A stretch of 64,000 nucleotides of DNA from the NCBI GenBank assembly GCA_013298955.1, contig JAAFJT010000010.1, positions 1-64,000 on the forward strand. The letters are read 5' to 3'. Shown here piece after piece: positions 8,230 through 17,835 of the stretch; the stretch's first letter is position 1; every line of letters starts with the position of its first letter. The DNA comes from Chitinophagales bacterium. GTDB taxonomy: Bacteria > Bacteroidota > Bacteroidia > Chitinophagales > Saprospiraceae. The translations under genes and the position numbers were made by a program. The notes below the pieces were generated by a model. That model was given only the letters and a program-made list of their open reading frames with translations, had not been told where the DNA came from and did no database searches.

Positions 8230-9111
8230 TTACTGTTGCGTCTTTCCGTACATACGGCGATTGGTAAAATACCCAAAAACCCATTGTTCTTTGTCGGAAA
8301 TCTTATAACAATAATCTTCTAATTCCATTGAAACGCCATTAATCGGCACTTTACGGCGCACAGGCATTGGCGACTGCGTGCGAATACGGAAACGCATGCC
8401 CGCTTCAACGCGTGCAACCTCCTTCGCTTTCGTATGAAAACCATTGCGCACCCGAGTCACACCAAGCGAATCGCCCGGAATGTCAATCACTAAATAACCC
8501 GGCTCTATCATCGTGCGCGAATGTGTTTTTTGGGTACTCATCGTATCTACCAAAGACACTGGTTTTGCTAATGGGTCAGGCTCTACAACAGGTTGATTTT
8601 CAAAGACTTTGGGCATTTCAGTCACCTGCTTTTCCACCGCATCGGTGATGCTCAAAGCGCGGGCTTGAATCGTTTTACCCACTTCAGGTAAGGCTTTTTG
8701 GACGGAAACGGGCGTTAACCACTTCACCCCCAAGATGACGGTCAACGCAATAATCGGCAACAAAAGCAATAACCAACGATAACTTGGCTCCGAAGCAGGT
8801 TTAGAAGACAATGTTTTGTGAAAAATATCCGCTCTAACGGCGGTGCTGTCAATCTCAGAAGAAGGCATTGCAATTAAAATCTGTAATTCTCTTACTTTTT
8901 GTTGGAGAGAAGTGGATTCCTGCCTTAATTTTTCATTGGTTGTTTGTAAAAACTCTACATTTTTCGTCAAACTGGCTTGATGCGTGTAAGCATTAGTAAG
9001 CTGTTTCCGCAGTTCTTCGGCTTGTACTTGGTATTGCTCCAATTGTTGAAGCAGCGTATCGGTCGAAAAAAAACTATCGCTCTCACGAATGCTTGATAAC
9101 TCATTTTTCAT
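8230..9111 (-). CDS. Coiled-coil single-pass membrane protein, unknown function
   Basis: A 293-residue protein not recognised as a named family. Residues about 15-80 are Glu/Gln/Leu-rich and predict a coiled coil. One hydrophobic helix lies at about 111-132 (WLLLLLPIIALTVILGVKWL). The last 100 residues (PGYLVIDIPGDSLG... to DKEQWVFGYFTNRR) have the alternating pattern of a small beta domain, possibly SH3-like. The likely topology is coiled coil in the cytoplasm and beta domain in the periplasm. It is convergent with gldN. A structural envelope role is a guess. Confidence 0.6.
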   Translation of the reverse strand: MKNELSSIRESDSFFSTDTLLQQLEQYQVQAEELRKQLTNAYTHQASLTKNVEFLQTTNEKLRQESTSLQQKVRELQILIAMPSSEIDSTAVRADIFHKTLSSKPASEPSYRWLLLLLPIIALTVILGVKWLTPVSVQKALPEVGKTIQARALSITDAVEKQVTEMPKVFENQPVVEPDPLAKPVSLVDTMSTQKTHSRTMIEPGYLVIDIPGDSLGVTRVRNGFHTKAKEVARVEAGMRFRIRTQSPMPVRRKVPINGVSMELEDYCYKISDKEQWVFGYFTNRRMYGKTQQ

Positions 9112-9675
9112 TGAGAAAGGTTTTAGTATATGATAAGCATTGTAAATTCTGGAATGCTGTTAGATAACAAACGCGGTGCAAATTTATACTTTTTTTTTCA
9201 GAAAAAAAAATACCTTTTTTGAGTGGCTTTTTTTTCAGAAAAAATTCGTTTCATAAGGCGAACAAGAAAAAAAAAGTTAGTTTTGCCCAATTTTTCCTAT
9301 TTACGCTTTTTGTGACAGACAAAAAAGCAAAAATAGTGCCTTTTATAAGGGTGAACGGACTTTTTGAATCGTTAACAATTATTAACATATCTTTAACATG
9401 CTATCAAATTGCAAAAAAATATATTAAATATAAAATTTTAATTTTGTTTTTATTTAAAAATAAAAATTTTAATTCAAAAAAATGCTTTTTCTAAAAATAA
9501 AAAAATATTTTTTTTTAAATATTTTTTTTATTCATATAAAAAAAATCAAAATTTTTACCCTAAAAAAGGTATAAAAATAGTTTCAACTATAAAGGCTATC
9601 TAATATATTAAAAAAATGTGATTACCTTTGTGGTACGAAACAACGTAATTATTAAATATTCAAAATTCATAAATT
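9112..9675. other. AT-rich intergenic region before lysS
   Basis: 564 bases dominated by A and T tracts. A 91-codon plus frame here (9219-9494) is Phe/Lys/Asn low complexity and is not believed. The only feature recognised is the promoter box at 9623-9630. Confidence 0.6.
9623..9630 (+). promoter_or_regulatory. Bacteroidota -7 box for lysS
   Basis: TACCTTTG matches the TAnnTTTG consensus exactly, 45 bases before the lysS start. Confidence 0.7.
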
Positions 9676-11208
9676 ATGTTGAGCGAACAAGAAATCGTGC
9701 GCCGAGAGGCTCTGCAAAAAATTCGGGCATTGGGCATTGACCCGTATCCCGCAGCAAAATTTGAAGTAACGGCTTATGCCGCTGATATAAAGCAGCATTA
9801 TAGTGAAACCGTTGCGGCGGATGGTACGAAACAGCGTTTGAATTATCAAGATATTGCGATTGCAGGGCGTTTGATGGCGAGTCGGGAAGCGGGAAAGGCT
9901 GCTTTCGGAGAAATTCAAGATTCAACAGGTCGGATTCAAATCTATATTCGGCGCGATGAAATTTGTCCTGATGCGGATAAATCTTTGTATAAAGAATTGT
10001 TTTTGAAGTTATTAGATATAGGTGATTTCATTGGTGTGAAAGGTTATGCGTTTCGCACGAAGATGGGTGAGATTACAGTGCATGTGACGGAATTTAAATT
10101 ATTGAGTAAATCGTTGCGTCCTTTGCCGATTGTGAAAAAAGATGCACAAGGCAATGTTTTTGATGCGTTTACAGACCCTGAGTTGCGGTATCGGCAGCGA
10201 TATGTGGATTTGACGGTGAATCCTGCGGTACGCGAAGTGTTTGTAAAACGAACCAAATTGGTGCAAGCGATGCGACAATTTTTTGTCGAAAAAGGTTGGT
10301 TGGAAGTGGAAACACCGATTTTGCAACCGATTCATGGCGGTGCGGCGGCTCGACCGTTTAAAACGCATCATAATTCGTTGGATACGGCTTTATACATGCG
10401 AATTGCCAATGAATTGTACTTGAAAAGGTTGATAGTAGGTGGTTTTGATGGGGTTTTTGAGTTCGGAAAAATGTTTAGAAATGAGGGCATGGATAGGACG
10501 CACAATCCCGAATTTACCGCAATGGAGATTTATGTGGCGTATAAAGATTATATTTGGATGATGGAAATGGTCGAAACTTGTTTAGAACGAGTGGCGATTG
10601 CGGTCAATGGCACTTCGGATGCGATGGTTGGAGACCGAAAAATCAGTTTTAAAGCACCGTATATTCGATTGAGCATGACTGATGCGATTTTAAAATATAC
10701 AGGTATTAACATTGATGCATTGGATGAAGCTGGTTTGCGAGCCGTTTGCAAACAACTGCATATTGAAACAGATGCTTCGATGGGCAAAGGCAAGTTGATT
10801 GATGCAATTTTCGGCGAAAAAGTCGAATCTCATTTGATTCAACCGACTTATATCACGGATTATCCTGTGGAAATGAGTCCTTTGGCGAAAAAACATCGGA
10901 CAAAAGCTGGTTTTGTAGAGCGATTTGAGTTATTTGTGAATGGAAAAGAGATTGCCAATGCCTATTCGGAGTTGAATGACCCGATTGACCAACGCGAGCG
11001 TTTCGAGGAACAAATGCGTTTGGCAGGGCGGGGCGATGATGAAGCGATGCCTTTGGATGAAGATTTTTTGCGGGCTTTGGAATATGGTATGCCTCCAACT
11101 TCGGGTTTGGGGATTGGAATTGACCGCTTGACGATGTTTTTAACCAATAATGTGTCGATTCAAGAAGTGCTTTTTTTCCCGCAGATGAAACCTGAAAAAG
11201 GTTCATAA
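9676..11208 (+). CDS. lysS: Lysyl-tRNA synthetase, class II
   Basis: Charges tRNA-Lys in the cytoplasm. The N-terminal OB-fold anticodon-binding domain (about residues 55-155, [20 protein letters not shown]) is followed by the class II core. Motif 2 is [20 protein letters not shown] and motif 3 is [14 protein letters not shown] near the C-terminus. The 510 residues match the bacterial family, with no extension or break. It is transcribed alone from the box at 9623, with a T-rich region after the stop. Confidence 0.97.
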   Translation: MLSEQEIVRREALQKIRALGIDPYPAAKFEVTAYAADIKQHYSETVAADGTKQRLNYQDIAIAGRLMASREAGKAAFGEIQDSTGRIQIYIRRDEICPDADKSLYKELFLKLLDIGDFIGVKGYAFRTKMGEITVHVTEFKLLSKSLRPLPIVKKDAQGNVFDAFTDPELRYRQRYVDLTVNPAVREVFVKRTKLVQAMRQFFVEKGWLEVETPILQPIHGGAAARPFKTHHNSLDTALYMRIANELYLKRLIVGGFDGVFEFGKMFRNEGMDRTHNPEFTAMEIYVAYKDYIWMMEMVETCLERVAIAVNGTSDAMVGDRKISFKAPYIRLSMTDAILKYTGINIDALDEAGLRAVCKQLHIETDASMGKGKLIDAIFGEKVESHLIQPTYITDYPVEMSPLAKKHRTKAGFVERFELFVNGKEIANAYSELNDPIDQRERFEEQMRLAGRGDDEAMPLDEDFLRALEYGMPPTSGLGIGIDRLTMFLTNNVSIQEVLFFPQMKPEKGS

Positions 11209-11315
11209 GATGAAATGTTGACTACAAATGTAGTTTTTAATAAAAATTAAAGTGTTTATTTGTTCAGACCGTGCCTGATTCTTTGGAATTAGTTACGGTT
11301 TTTTTTTGTCCCTAT

Positions 11316-11332
11316 TAGGTTTCCGAAACCTA
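11316..11332. repeat. Half-size TAGGTTTCCGAAACCTA palindrome
   Basis: A short single-arm relative of the GTTTCGGAAAC family between lysS and the regulator. The following TGCGGCAA also follows the full copy at 63150-63184, so the two share flanks. Confidence 0.6.
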
Positions 11333-11393
11333 TGCGGCAACTCTGACGGCGTAACTTTTCCCGAATTAGTAAGCAAGAGTTTCTTTTTTTGCG

Positions 11394-11401
11394 TAACTTT
11401 G
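11394..11401 (+). promoter_or_regulatory. -7 box for the ScfR-like regulator
   Basis: TAACTTTG is an exact consensus match, 19 bases before ATG 11421. Confidence 0.65.
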
Positions 11402-11420
11402 CCCTAAAATACCGTAAAAT

Positions 11421-12926
11421 ATGGTGAATGAAAAATTGAGGTTAATCGTTGGCTTAAAAGTGTCGTACCTGCGCCGCCAACAAAAATTGACGTTTCAACA
11501 ATTGGCAGATGCCACAGGGTTATCGGTGGCGTATTTACACGACATCGAAAAAGGCAAAAAATATCCGCGAGCTGAGAAAATATATGCGTTGGCAAAAAGT
11601 TTGGGCGTTGAATACGATGAATTGGTCTCGCTGCATGCGGGTAAAAAGTTGCAACCCGTGATTGATTTATTGGATTCAGAGGTTTTTCAAATGTTTCCAT
11701 TGGATAAATTTGGCATTAATCGGGAGAAATTATTAGAACTTTTTTCAGAATCGCCCGAAAAATTGAATGCGTTTATCGGTACGATGCTCAAAATTGCCCG
11801 CAATTATCAGATGCAAAGTGATAATATTTATACAGCAGCCTTGCGCAGTTACCAAGATATGCATGATAATTATTTTGAACATTTGGAAAAAGCGGTTGCC
11901 CAATTTCGGTTAGAAAATAATATTTTGATAAAAATCGGTTTCAAACCCGATTATTTGGAAGATATTTTAAAACAAAGGTATCATGTCGAAGTCAATCGCA
12001 CGGAATTGCCCAAACGGGCGCAATTAAGTAACATTCGCTCTTTTTATGCAACGCATTGGAAAACCTTGTTTATCAATAAAGGCATGAGTGAAGCCCAAGA
12101 AAATTTCTTGATTGCCCGCGAAATTGGTTTTCAATACTTGCAATTGAACCCGCGCCCTGCGGAAACCATCATTCAAAAGGCAGAAAGTTTTGAAAAATTG
12201 TTTAATAATTTTCAAGCCTCTTATTTTGCTTCTGCGTTGTTGATGGATGAAACGGAGTGGTGTCTGGATTTTAAAAATTGGGCAGAACAAGCTAATTGGG
12301 ACGGTTACAGCTTATTACAAATGTTTGAAAAATATAATGTGACAGCTGAAATGTTTTTACAACGCTTGACCAATCTCTTGCCGAAGCATTTTAATATCAA
12401 TAATATTTTCTTTTTGCGGATTAAAAGTGATGACCGTTTGGCTGGCTATCGCATGACGAAAGAATTGCATTTATCGAAATCGCATCAACCGTATGCAACA
12501 GAGGCGCGAGAGGAACATTATTGTCGGCGGTGGGTTTCGGTCGGCGTGATTCAGCAATTTCAGACGTTGCGACAGATTGACCAATCCAAACATGTGTTGG
12601 CAGATGTGCAAATTTCCAAATATTGGGAAACGGATAAAGAATATTTATGTATTTCGGTGGCAAAACCTGCGAATCCGAATCCGAGAGAGAGCGTGAGCGT
12701 CACAGTGGGTTTGCTCATAGATGACGCAGTGAAAGCGCATTTTAAATTTTTGACCGACCCAAAAGTGAAGCGAAAAATTGTACATACGACGTGTGAACGT
12801 TGTTCTATCCCTGATTGTGGAAGTCGTGCCATCGCGCCGTCCGTGATTGAGGCGGAGAATTGGCGCAAATCCATCGAATCCGAATTGGCAAGTATGGGCG
12901 CGATGAATGATATGAAAATTGTGTAA
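11421..12926 (+). CDS. XRE-family regulator of the ScfR/RamB type
   Basis: A 501-residue regulator. Residues about 8-65 are a lambda-repressor-like helix-turn-helix (LTFQQLADATGLSVAYLHDIE). The middle resembles the ImmA/IrrE (M78) domain, but its expected HExxH is replaced (NNFQASYFASALLMDE), so it is probably not a protease. The C-terminal domain ends with a conserved Cys cluster (CERCSIPDCGSRAIAPS), as in short-chain acyl-CoA-responsive regulators that control propionyl/acetyl-CoA metabolism. Effector and targets are inferred from family only. It has its own promoter, and a long palindrome (12963-13020) closes the transcript. Confidence 0.8.
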   Translation: MVNEKLRLIVGLKVSYLRRQQKLTFQQLADATGLSVAYLHDIEKGKKYPRAEKIYALAKSLGVEYDELVSLHAGKKLQPVIDLLDSEVFQMFPLDKFGINREKLLELFSESPEKLNAFIGTMLKIARNYQMQSDNIYTAALRSYQDMHDNYFEHLEKAVAQFRLENNILIKIGFKPDYLEDILKQRYHVEVNRTELPKRAQLSNIRSFYATHWKTLFINKGMSEAQENFLIAREIGFQYLQLNPRPAETIIQKAESFEKLFNNFQASYFASALLMDETEWCLDFKNWAEQANWDGYSLLQMFEKYNVTAEMFLQRLTNLLPKHFNINNIFFLRIKSDDRLAGYRMTKELHLSKSHQPYATEAREEHYCRRWVSVGVIQQFQTLRQIDQSKHVLADVQISKYWETDKEYLCISVAKPANPNPRESVSVTVGLLIDDAVKAHFKFLTDPKVKRKIVHTTCERCSIPDCGSRAIAPSVIEAENWRKSIESELASMGAMNDMKIV

Positions 12927-12962
12927 TGTTCAATTAGAAAAAAAATTTAAGGAGCTGAAAGT

Positions 12963-13020
12963 AAGGTTTCGATAACAACGGTTTAAGGGGTTTGAAACCA
13001 ACCGTTGTTGTCGAAACCTT
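12963..13020. terminator. Palindrome between convergent genes
   Basis: AAGGTTTCGATAACAACGG pairs with CCGTTGTTGTCGAAACCTT around an 18-20 base centre. It sits between the convergent regulator and CotH genes. Confidence 0.65.
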
Positions 13021-13075
13021 GAAAATCAACCTTTTAGTAGGTATCTCTTAGGGTCTATTTTTTCATTTCAAGCCC

Positions 13076-14656
13076 TTAATGCACAAGCAATTTTCCTGAT
13101 TGCCACATGAAATCATTTTGCCATATCTGATAAAAATACGCACCACTTACCTTTGGTTTATTCCAAATCCATTCCTGTCTGCCATTGGTTTGTTGCGCTT
13201 CCATCGTTTCCACCACTTGACCCAAAGCATTGTAAATCAATATTTTAACGGTCGCTGCATTGAATAAATAGTAATAAAAATGCACGTCTCCAAAAGCTGG
13301 ATTAGGGAAAACTTCGAGTGTACTCCACTCTCTTGGATGAGGTGTTACAATGCCAGTGTTCAAACTCCCATCCAGCCAAATCAAGCGATTTTCCATCCAT
13401 TTTTTCAAATAATTAATTTCACCATTATACGTACCCGGAACGGTCGCATTGGGCCAAACCCATTGCGTTAAAATATTCCATCGTTGAAAATTACGTCCTT
13501 GTGAAGCATTTACAACTCCTGACAACGAATCCGCTAAACCCATAATATAGGCATTTGTCCACTTTGTTTGGCGCAATTCCGTCCAACGCGCTTTCATTTT
13601 TTTGCGAAAAGCGGGCTCTTCCGCCAATTTAGTCCACCAAAAAGGCACTTTTAAACCATCTGCGGGACAAACTACATTAAAATCCCATGCCCAGCCACTT
13701 GTACTCTGCCCTTCACAATAGTTGGCATTGCCCAATGCAATGTTAAAATCCCAAACAGGTCCCGCTTTTAAATGCCCATTAATGCTATCACGGTCTTTGT
13801 GCAAGTAGGTACTGATTCGATAACCATCCACATTCCGAGCCAGCTCATTCAATAAAATAAAATTTATAAAGGTATTGATACCCAAATACTTAGGATAACC
13901 TGTCAAGGAATCAGCGTATTGAGTCGATTGCATGACGCGTTCAAAATTGGCAAAATAATTTTGAATATACGTTTTTTGCGCTGCCGAAATATCAGTTAGA
14001 TTGGGATAATGATATAAATAATTGGTTTGTCTGGCAGAAACCCAACCACCCGAAATGCCCGTACTTTTATCAATTTTGATAATAAAACCACTTTCCGCAG
14101 GATTCGTCGGATTGGATTTGGCAATATCAACCCGCCCACCATCTCGCTTTATTTTTTCAGTTAATACGTAAACGCCTTGATATGAACCATTTAAAACCAA
14201 TTCACAAAAGCGCGTACGCGGAGCCCAATTCAGCACATCTTCCGCCAATCGGTACATAAGCGCGTCCCGAATCAACGATTTATCCGAATACGGGGCGATT
14301 AACGACCAATCACTTTCTTTCGACATGCCTAAAATACGGTCTTGGCGTTCCAGATTGGTTGCCGAATCGCGGAGTTCGATACTATATGGTTTTTTAGCAG
14401 AAATGGATTGCGAAGTACTGCCGCGCATTTCAATCCCAATCGTACTTTTGAAATGCACAGCATCGGTTACGGCATTGGTGAGCCCGACTCCATTATAAAT
14501 AATGCTCATACGAGCCGTAATTTTCGGTTCGTCCAGAATCGTTAGCCCATTCGTATTGATTAAAACGATAGGCAAATTGGAAGTTGTCAACGTTTGCGCA
14601 TGGCTAAACGTTAAATGAATGCAAAAACTAACTAATAGGCAATAGATTCTATACAT
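13076..14656 (-). CDS. Secreted CotH-kinase-family protein with T9SS sorting domain
   Basis: A 526-residue protein with a signal peptide (cleavage near SHAQ, residue 20). The CotH-like domain spans roughly residues 25-400: LPIVLINTNG at its start, IEMRGSTSQSISAKKPY, the active-site region SDWSLIAPYSDKSLIRD, and VYVLTEKIKRDGGRVDI. CotH proteins phosphorylate secreted proteins or spore coat. A C-terminal type IX sorting domain begins at about residue 450 (LEVFPNPAFGDVHFY) and ends in GKLLVH. It is therefore predicted to be exported across the outer membrane by T9SS. It is transcribed from the box at 14676-14683. Confidence 0.88.
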   Translation of the reverse strand: MYRIYCLLVSFCIHLTFSHAQTLTTSNLPIVLINTNGLTILDEPKITARMSIIYNGVGLTNAVTDAVHFKSTIGIEMRGSTSQSISAKKPYSIELRDSATNLERQDRILGMSKESDWSLIAPYSDKSLIRDALMYRLAEDVLNWAPRTRFCELVLNGSYQGVYVLTEKIKRDGGRVDIAKSNPTNPAESGFIIKIDKSTGISGGWVSARQTNYLYHYPNLTDISAAQKTYIQNYFANFERVMQSTQYADSLTGYPKYLGINTFINFILLNELARNVDGYRISTYLHKDRDSINGHLKAGPVWDFNIALGNANYCEGQSTSGWAWDFNVVCPADGLKVPFWWTKLAEEPAFRKKMKARWTELRQTKWTNAYIMGLADSLSGVVNASQGRNFQRWNILTQWVWPNATVPGTYNGEINYLKKWMENRLIWLDGSLNTGIVTPHPREWSTLEVFPNPAFGDVHFYYYLFNAATVKILIYNALGQVVETMEAQQTNGRQEWIWNKPKVSGAYFYQIWQNDFMWQSGKLLVH

Positions 14657-14675
14657 GATGAGTTATATTTTGACA

Positions 14676-14683
14676 CAAATGTA
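14676..14683 (-). promoter_or_regulatory. -7 box for the CotH gene
   Basis: On the minus strand TACATTTG matches the consensus exactly, 20 bases upstream of the start codon. Confidence 0.65.
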
Positions 14684-14690
14684 AGCAATT

Positions 14691-14775
14691 TTTAGATGTG
14701 GATTGACTGGATTTATTGGATGCTGTGGATAGGTCATCCACAGCATCCAATAAATCCGACCAATCCACCTCTAAA
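14691..14775. repeat. Long palindrome upstream of CotH gene
   Basis: TGGATTTATTGGATGCTGTG pairs with an inverted copy across a short centre (GATaggtcATC), giving arms of about 40 bases with few mismatches. It lies just upstream of the CotH promoter and next to the orphan signal peptide frame. Confidence 0.75.
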
Positions 14776-14804
14776 ATCATTGTTTAAATTAAAATAAAAT
14801 CAAT

Positions 14805-14900
14805 ATGACAAAACAACTTTTAGCATTTTTGCTTCTTTTAAGCGTTTCAGCCGATTTTTCGGCGTTAAAATATGGTTTTCGATATATTTTAGAAAATTAG
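14805..14900 (+). CDS. Orphan signal-peptide frame, 31 residues
   Basis: An ATG opens a 31-codon frame, MTKQLLAFLLLLSVSADFSA and a short tail, which looks like a complete Sec signal peptide and then stops. It could be the stump of a secreted protein whose body was lost, or a tiny exported peptide. It directly follows the palindrome at 14691-14775. The next 120 bases have no open frame. Low certainty. Confidence 0.3.
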   Translation: MTKQLLAFLLLLSVSADFSALKYGFRYILEN

Positions 14901-15024
14901 CATATGATGGTATTCAAAATTTAAATTACAAAAATTCAAAAATAATTTAAAAAAACTATTTTGATTCCTAAATCAATAAAAAAAGTGTATTCCTGCTGTA
15001 TCCCAAATCTGACAACAAGTCGGG

Positions 15025-16050
15025 CTAATTATTAGCACTTTGCCCCTCCGTCACAGGTGCAATAGGTGGTGCGCTGATTTCGCCCCCTTTTTTACGCAAA
15101 AAGGTCTTATGGTCTGGAAAAAAGACATTTGCTGAATCCATTTTGAAAAAGGCATGTTGATTTTGAGTTGATTGCAATAAATATTGGTCTGCATATTTAT
15201 ACGTCGTCAAAGTCAATTTCAAGCTATCTTTCACATACACAATCAATTGATTATCAATATAATTGCTCACATCAAAGGTAATATTTTCTTGAAAATGCGT
15301 TCCAGAGGTATGCCCAATTTCGGTCAAATATTGATTGAAAGTAGGTTGTAAAACTTCATAATCTTCATTGACCGATTCCCAAATTTGATTTTTATTTTTA
15401 AAAAATTTATAAACGATTTTTTTATCCAACCAACATTCAACCCGTTGTATATCCGCCGCTTCCCAATTAAAAATGGTTGTATTCCGCAATTCATTGAAAT
15501 TTTTATCCAATAAACCCACCAAATCACCTTTCACATAATGCGCAACGCGCTCGCCCGGAAGGGAAACGATGGTGAATAAATGTCCCGTAGTTGCTTCTTT
15601 TTCCAATTTTTGGACATAAAAAGTCTGAACCGCACCCGAATCGGGTGTAATTTGAACCATAATCGGTGCTGTTTCTGCTGTATTTTGCACCCAATCCGCG
15701 CCCACACTCCGCAAGGATTCCAAACCTGCAAAAATGTGTAAATAGGCTTGGATGGATTGCGCCGATATTTTGGCAGAAACGCTGTTTTTCACGGCAATCC
15801 AATCTTGATTTTGGCGCACAAAGATTAATTCATCGCCTGTACTCTGTCGAATCGAAAATGTTTTGACTTGGGCTGGCGGCACTGCCACCAAAAGGGCGGT
15901 CAAAACCGTATCGCGCCGCTTCAAACAACCTTCACTTACCTTCACTGTCATATATAACAAAAAGCACACGCTCCATAAAATCCGAAAAGGTCGATTTTTA
16001 ACTACCAAACGATATAGAAATCGGAGTATCTTTGCTAAAAGTTTTCCCAT
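15025..16050 (-). CDS. DUF4340-type membrane-anchored protein
   Basis: 341 residues. A basic start is followed by a hydrophobic helix at about residues 22-40 (RILWSVCFLLYMTVKV). The rest is predicted to be extracytoplasmic and beta-rich. The segment KGDLVGLLDKNFNELRNTTI and IQRVECWLD recalls DUF4340 proteins, often found beside gliding-type ABC transporter genes (gldG-like). No such transporter is present here. The C-terminus is Pro/Asn rich. Function unknown. The gene is divergent from ndh, and the 75-base spacer must hold both promoters. Confidence 0.6.
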   Translation of the reverse strand: MGKLLAKILRFLYRLVVKNRPFRILWSVCFLLYMTVKVSEGCLKRRDTVLTALLVAVPPAQVKTFSIRQSTGDELIFVRQNQDWIAVKNSVSAKISAQSIQAYLHIFAGLESLRSVGADWVQNTAETAPIMVQITPDSGAVQTFYVQKLEKEATTGHLFTIVSLPGERVAHYVKGDLVGLLDKNFNELRNTTIFNWEAADIQRVECWLDKKIVYKFFKNKNQIWESVNEDYEVLQPTFNQYLTEIGHTSGTHFQENITFDVSNYIDNQLIVYVKDSLKLTLTTYKYADQYLLQSTQNQHAFFKMDSANVFFPDHKTFLRKKGGEISAPPIAPVTEGQSANN

Positions 16051-16125
16051 TTTTGAAACTATTTTTGGAAAATATTTGTTAGTTTAAATATAAAACTATC
16101 TAATTAAAAATTAAAAATCAAAGTT

Positions 16126-17427
16126 ATGCCACTCAATATTCCAGACCCTACTTTTGAGCGAGTCGTCATTGTCGGCGGCGGTTTTGCAGGCTTGACATTG
16201 GCGCGACAACTCGTCGATACGCAATATCAAGTCGTTTTGTTAGACAAAAACAATTATCATCAGTTCCAACCCTTGTTTTACCAAGTGGCGATGGCAGGTT
16301 TGGAGCCGAGTAGCATCGTTTTTCCCTTTCGCAAAGTGTTTCAGAAAAGTGAGAACGTCTTATTTCGGGTCGCGGAAGTGACCGAAATCCTAACCGATGA
16401 AAATGCACTTATCACCGACAAAGGTAGGATGAAATACAATCATTTAGTCATCTGTGTGGGCGCGGACACGAATTATTACGGCAATCAAAAGGTTGCTGAA
16501 TTTGCGATACCGATGAAATCCGTTGCAGAAGCCTTGTTTTTGCGCAATGCGATTTTGGACGATTACGAAAAGGCTTTGTTATGTTCAGATGAAAGTGAAC
16601 GCGAAAGTTTGATGGATATTGTCATTGTTGGCGGCGGTCCGACGGGCGTTGAAGTGGCGGGCGCACTCGCTGAAATGCGTGAAAATGTCATGCCAAAAGA
16701 ATATAAAGAATTGAATTACAAGGGAATTGATATTTATTTAATTCAAAGTGGTGATATGTTATTAAAAGGTATGTCCGATAATGCGGGCATTCAATCCGAG
16801 AAATTTTTGAAAAAAATGGGCGTTATCATCCAAAAAAATAGTCTTGTGACCGATTATGATGGCGAAACAGTGACGCTCAAAGATAATACGAATCAAACGG
16901 TTTCGACGATTCGGAGTAAAAAAGTGATTTGGGCGGCGGGCATTATTGGCAATGCGTTGAATGGAATGCCGAAAACAGCCTATGGTGCTGGTAGAAGATT
17001 AAAAACCAATGAATTACATCAAGTTGAAGGTTTTAATAATATCTATGCGTTGGGCGATATTGCCCTTTTGAACGAAGGCAAATTTGACAAAGGACATCCA
17101 CAAGTGGCGCAAGTGGCGATTCAAATGGCAGCTAATTTAGCTAAAAATTTCAAAAATCGATTGAAAAACAAACCCGAAACGGCTTTTGCTTATCGAGATT
17201 TAGGTTCTATGGCAACGGTGGGAAGACATAAAGCCGTAGTTGATTTGTCTTTTTGGAAATTTCAAGGTGTTTTTGCTTGGTTTGTGTGGTTATTTGTGCA
17301 TTTGTTTGCACTGATTGGATTGAAAAATAAAGTATTTGTTTTTATCAATTGGTTGTGGAGTTACATGACCTATGACCAAGCCTTGCGGCTGATTATTCGA
17401 CCGCGTGTAAAAAAACGAGCCGTGTAA
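16126..17427 (+). CDS. ndh: Type II NADH:quinone oxidoreductase
   Basis: A 433-residue non-proton-pumping NADH dehydrogenase feeding electrons to quinone at the inner face of the membrane. The FAD-binding glycine motif (VVIVGGGFAGLTLARQL) is near residue 12 and the NADH-binding motif (IVIVGGGPTGVEVAGALAEM) near 165. The FAD ribityl-binding YALGDIA lies near 308, and the quinone-site region shows AAGII and QVAIQMA. The last 70 residues are very hydrophobic (FAWFVWLFVHLFALIG, VFVFINWLWSYM), consistent with monotopic membrane attachment. It is divergent from the DUF4340 gene. Confidence 0.93.
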   Translation: MPLNIPDPTFERVVIVGGGFAGLTLARQLVDTQYQVVLLDKNNYHQFQPLFYQVAMAGLEPSSIVFPFRKVFQKSENVLFRVAEVTEILTDENALITDKGRMKYNHLVICVGADTNYYGNQKVAEFAIPMKSVAEALFLRNAILDDYEKALLCSDESERESLMDIVIVGGGPTGVEVAGALAEMRENVMPKEYKELNYKGIDIYLIQSGDMLLKGMSDNAGIQSEKFLKKMGVIIQKNSLVTDYDGETVTLKDNTNQTVSTIRSKKVIWAAGIIGNALNGMPKTAYGAGRRLKTNELHQVEGFNNIYALGDIALLNEGKFDKGHPQVAQVAIQMAANLAKNFKNRLKNKPETAFAYRDLGSMATVGRHKAVVDLSFWKFQGVFAWFVWLFVHLFALIGLKNKVFVFINWLWSYMTYDQALRLIIRPRVKKRAV

Positions 17428-17533
17428 ACGGCAAAAGATTCACGCCAATAAACGATTTTAAAAAAAATCTTCTGTACATGACAATAAGGATGGATGTACG
17501 GATTTCACCACATCATTGTTCGGTAAGAAGGGG

Positions 17534-17550
17534 TCGGTTTCGGAAACCGA
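17534..17550. repeat. Short TCGGTTTCGGAAACCGA palindrome
   Basis: A 7-bp stem with a CGG loop, 107 bases after ndh. It is a minimal relative of the GTTTCGGAAAC family. Confidence 0.5.
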
Positions 17551-17609
17551 TTCTCCCGAAAAACAAAATTAGAGTTGCCGACCGAAATACAACTGCGTAA
17601 CATGAGTAT

Positions 17610-17800
17610 TACCGCGCAACTTAGGCTCATTAACCCAAGTTGCGCGGTAGGCGGCTTGCCGCCAAAAAAAAGGGAGATAAGGGCGTGTGTGTTTTGTTTT
17701 TAAAATTTTGCTTCGCAAAATTTTAAAAACAAAACACACACGCCCTTGAAAAAACGTTTTGCCACCGTAGGCGGCATTACCGCGCAACTTGGGTTAATTA
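17610..17800. repeat. Complex repeat element with a perfect 33-bp hairpin
   Basis: In order: an ACCGCGCAACTT inverted pair (about 17610-17648), a GGCGGCTTGCCGCC mini-hairpin, an A-run and GGGAG. Then comes a perfect 33-bp stem with a TTC loop (17679-17747), an AACGTTTTGCC stretch and a final ACCGCGCAACTTGGGTTAAT. A second element at 24872-25020 has the same parts in opposite orientation but a hairpin of unrelated sequence. The rest of 17428-17835 shows no gene. Confidence 0.8.
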
Positions 17801-17835
17801 TAAAAATTTCAGCGAAAACCAAAAGGATACGTATT

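Noticed and set aside
9219-9494. 91-codon plus-strand frame before lysS
   Set aside because: Phe/Lys/Asn low complexity from AT tracts, with no start signal or family pattern.
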